NCBI GenBank assembly: GCA_005223375.1
Contig: RXOD01006552.1
Span: 1 to 10,005, forward strand
From: Amoebophrya sp. AT5.2
Lineage: Eukaryota > Sar > Dinophyceae > Syndiniales > Amoebophryaceae
DNA: 10,005 nucleotides
Reading direction: 5' to 3'
Shown here: in pieces, positions 9,096-10,005 of the stretch
How positions within the stretch are numbered: position 1 is the stretch's first letter
How the letters are laid out: each line of letters opens with the position of its first letter
Position numbers and translations under genes: made by a program
Notes under the pieces: generated by a model
What the model saw: the letters and a program-made list of their open reading frames with translations, nothing else
What the model was told of the DNA's origin: nothing
Databases searched by the model: none

Positions 9096-10005
9096 TTAGA
9101 CGCGCAGTGAAATCCCGATTCGTTGCAGGGTCGCGTTGAGTCCCATTCTCCGCCGCTTGTTGATTACCATGACGAGCTCCGGGATATCTGGGTTTCCCGC
9201 CCGCGGCCGATATTTGGCCGTGAGGAAATCCGATTCCGCTACGCTAGACTCGGACGGCGCCCCCGAGTCCGACGCAACGTAACCCTGATGTTCTTCCGAA
9301 GTGGACCGACTCCGCAGCAGCGCCCTGTTCTCTTGCCCGACCATCAAGTTCGAAAACGGCTGTTTGAGTTTGTGTTTGATCATGGGGGTAGAAAATTCTG
9401 ATTCGTGGTTTGAGTATGGAGGGGGAGAATAGAGAATCACCCTATTGAAACCTATCAGAAAGTAGTAAATATAGTTAGTAGTATTTTTCCAACTTTTTTC
9501 ATTAGTTTTCAGGAGGTGAAATCCGGGCCCGAGCAAGCGCGGCGCAAACCTCGCTGGTGGAAGTTGTGGTTTGCCAGGAGAAGCCCGCCCTTGTTTTGTG
9601 AAAATTTATACGGGGCTGTCCCGATTTGACACGGCACGAAAGTTGACAAATTTGCGAAACGCAAGACGCCTGCTTCGCCGGGGCCAGATTGGTGGCGCGC
9701 TTGGCAATCTTTTTCGTCTGACAAGTGTAGCGCGCGAGCCGTTTCCCGTAGCGCTCGGGTGGGGGATTTTAGTGGCGCGCTTCCATGTTCTTTGCAAAAT
9801 CGCAGACGAATCTGCCTTGCGATTTCCGAAAAAGCATGGAAAAAGCGAGGAAATTTCGAGGATCTCGAAATCTGGCACCTCCGGGAGCGGCTGGCGGAAC
9901 ATTCCGAGAGAACGCCGCTGCTGTTTCGCACGATAATGTTGGTTCGGGCAAGAGAACAGGGCGCTGCTGCGGAGTCGGTCCACTGATGTTCTTCCGAAGT
10001 GGACC
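9096..10005 (-). CDS. 3' end of an unrecognised gene, interrupted by an inverted-repeat element (5' part outside window)
   Basis: The secure part is 9284-9096: 62 codons ending in TAA with normal composition (AKYRPRAGNPDIPELVMVIN, then a basic NKRRRMGLNATLQRIGISLRV tail). No family is recognised. Directly upstream is a 23-base sequence (9285-9307) that recurs at 9983-10005. I infer that 10005-9984 is the end of the previous exon and that 9983-9285 is spliced out, with GT at 9983-9982 and CAG at 9287-9285. Alternatively the frame stays open upstream through 9285-9345 (encoding VGQENRALLRSRSTSEEHQ) and into the element as far as about 9535, so the last exon could be longer and the splice different. 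The 5' part is needed to decide. Confidence 0.5.
9302..9982 (-). mobile_element. Introner-like element with perfect 39-base terminal inverted repeats
   Basis: Bases 9302-9340 and 9944-9982 are perfect reverse complements (ends TGGACC...GGTCCA). The pairing extends one base outward and, more loosely, inward. The unit is 681 bp. It is flanked by CTGATGTTCTTCCGAAG at 9285-9301 and again at 9983-9999, a 17-base direct repeat that continues 6 more bases into TGGACC to the window edge. In the sense of the interrupted gene, the repeat's last G plus the element's first T gives a GT donor, and the downstream repeat copy gives the CAG acceptor. The interior shows open frames up to 140 codons, but with no recognisable transposase or other domain. 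Confidence 0.8.
9853..9871. repeat. Short perfect hairpin inside the 9302-9982 element
   Basis: ATTTCGAG (9853-9860) pairs with CTCGAAAT (9864-9871) across a 3-base loop. It lies near the right end of the element. Confidence 0.7.

Noticed and set aside
9509..9931. Minus-strand frame of 140 codons inside the 9302-9982 element, as a transposase
   Set aside because: No transposase motif or catalytic triad pattern is visible, and overlapping frames of similar length exist on the other strand.
1..10005. Bacterial operon, CRISPR array, tRNA or rRNA genes
   Set aside because: Genes are split by introns, no regularly spaced repeats occur, and no tRNA or rRNA fold or signature was found by eye.

Overview
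The window looks like nuclear DNA of a compact protist genome. All five gene models lie on the minus strand, reading from high to low coordinates. They are broken by short introns of about 107-153 bases, plus three longer ones of 333, 494 and about 699 bases. Two of the long introns are bounded by terminal inverted repeats and flanking direct repeats, like introner elements. A one-directional gene cluster with mobile introns is what has been reported for syndinian dinoflagellates such as Amoebophrya, so an alveolate of that kind is my best guess. No marker gene here proves it.

In transcription order: (1) at 10005-9096, the 3' end of an unrecognised gene interrupted by a ~0.68 kb inverted-repeat element; (2) at 7589-6583, a small acidic protein whose middle resembles the ERICH2-type 'LEP-x-HP' helical segment; (3) at 6087-5130, a two-exon SGNH/GDSL esterase of the isoamyl acetate-hydrolysing (IAH1) family with all catalytic blocks present; (4) at 4306-3017, a three-exon TPR-like protein with a charged coiled coil and a disordered tail; (5) at 2968-98, a six-exon, roughly 685-residue, largely disordered basic/alanine-rich protein. 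Its last intron is a 329-bp inverted-repeat element.

The stretches 7590-9095, 6088-6582 and 4307-5129 hold no gene I can support. Genes 4 and 5 are separated by only 48 bases between stop and start, which would suit spliced-leader processing of a shared transcript. The genes do not form an evident pathway. The main interest is the two introner-like elements, where the splice sites seem to be supplied by the target-site duplication, and a 23-base inverted copy of one element's empty insertion site at the very start of the window. All exon boundaries are read by eye from frame continuity and GT/AG dinucleotides, with no transcript support.
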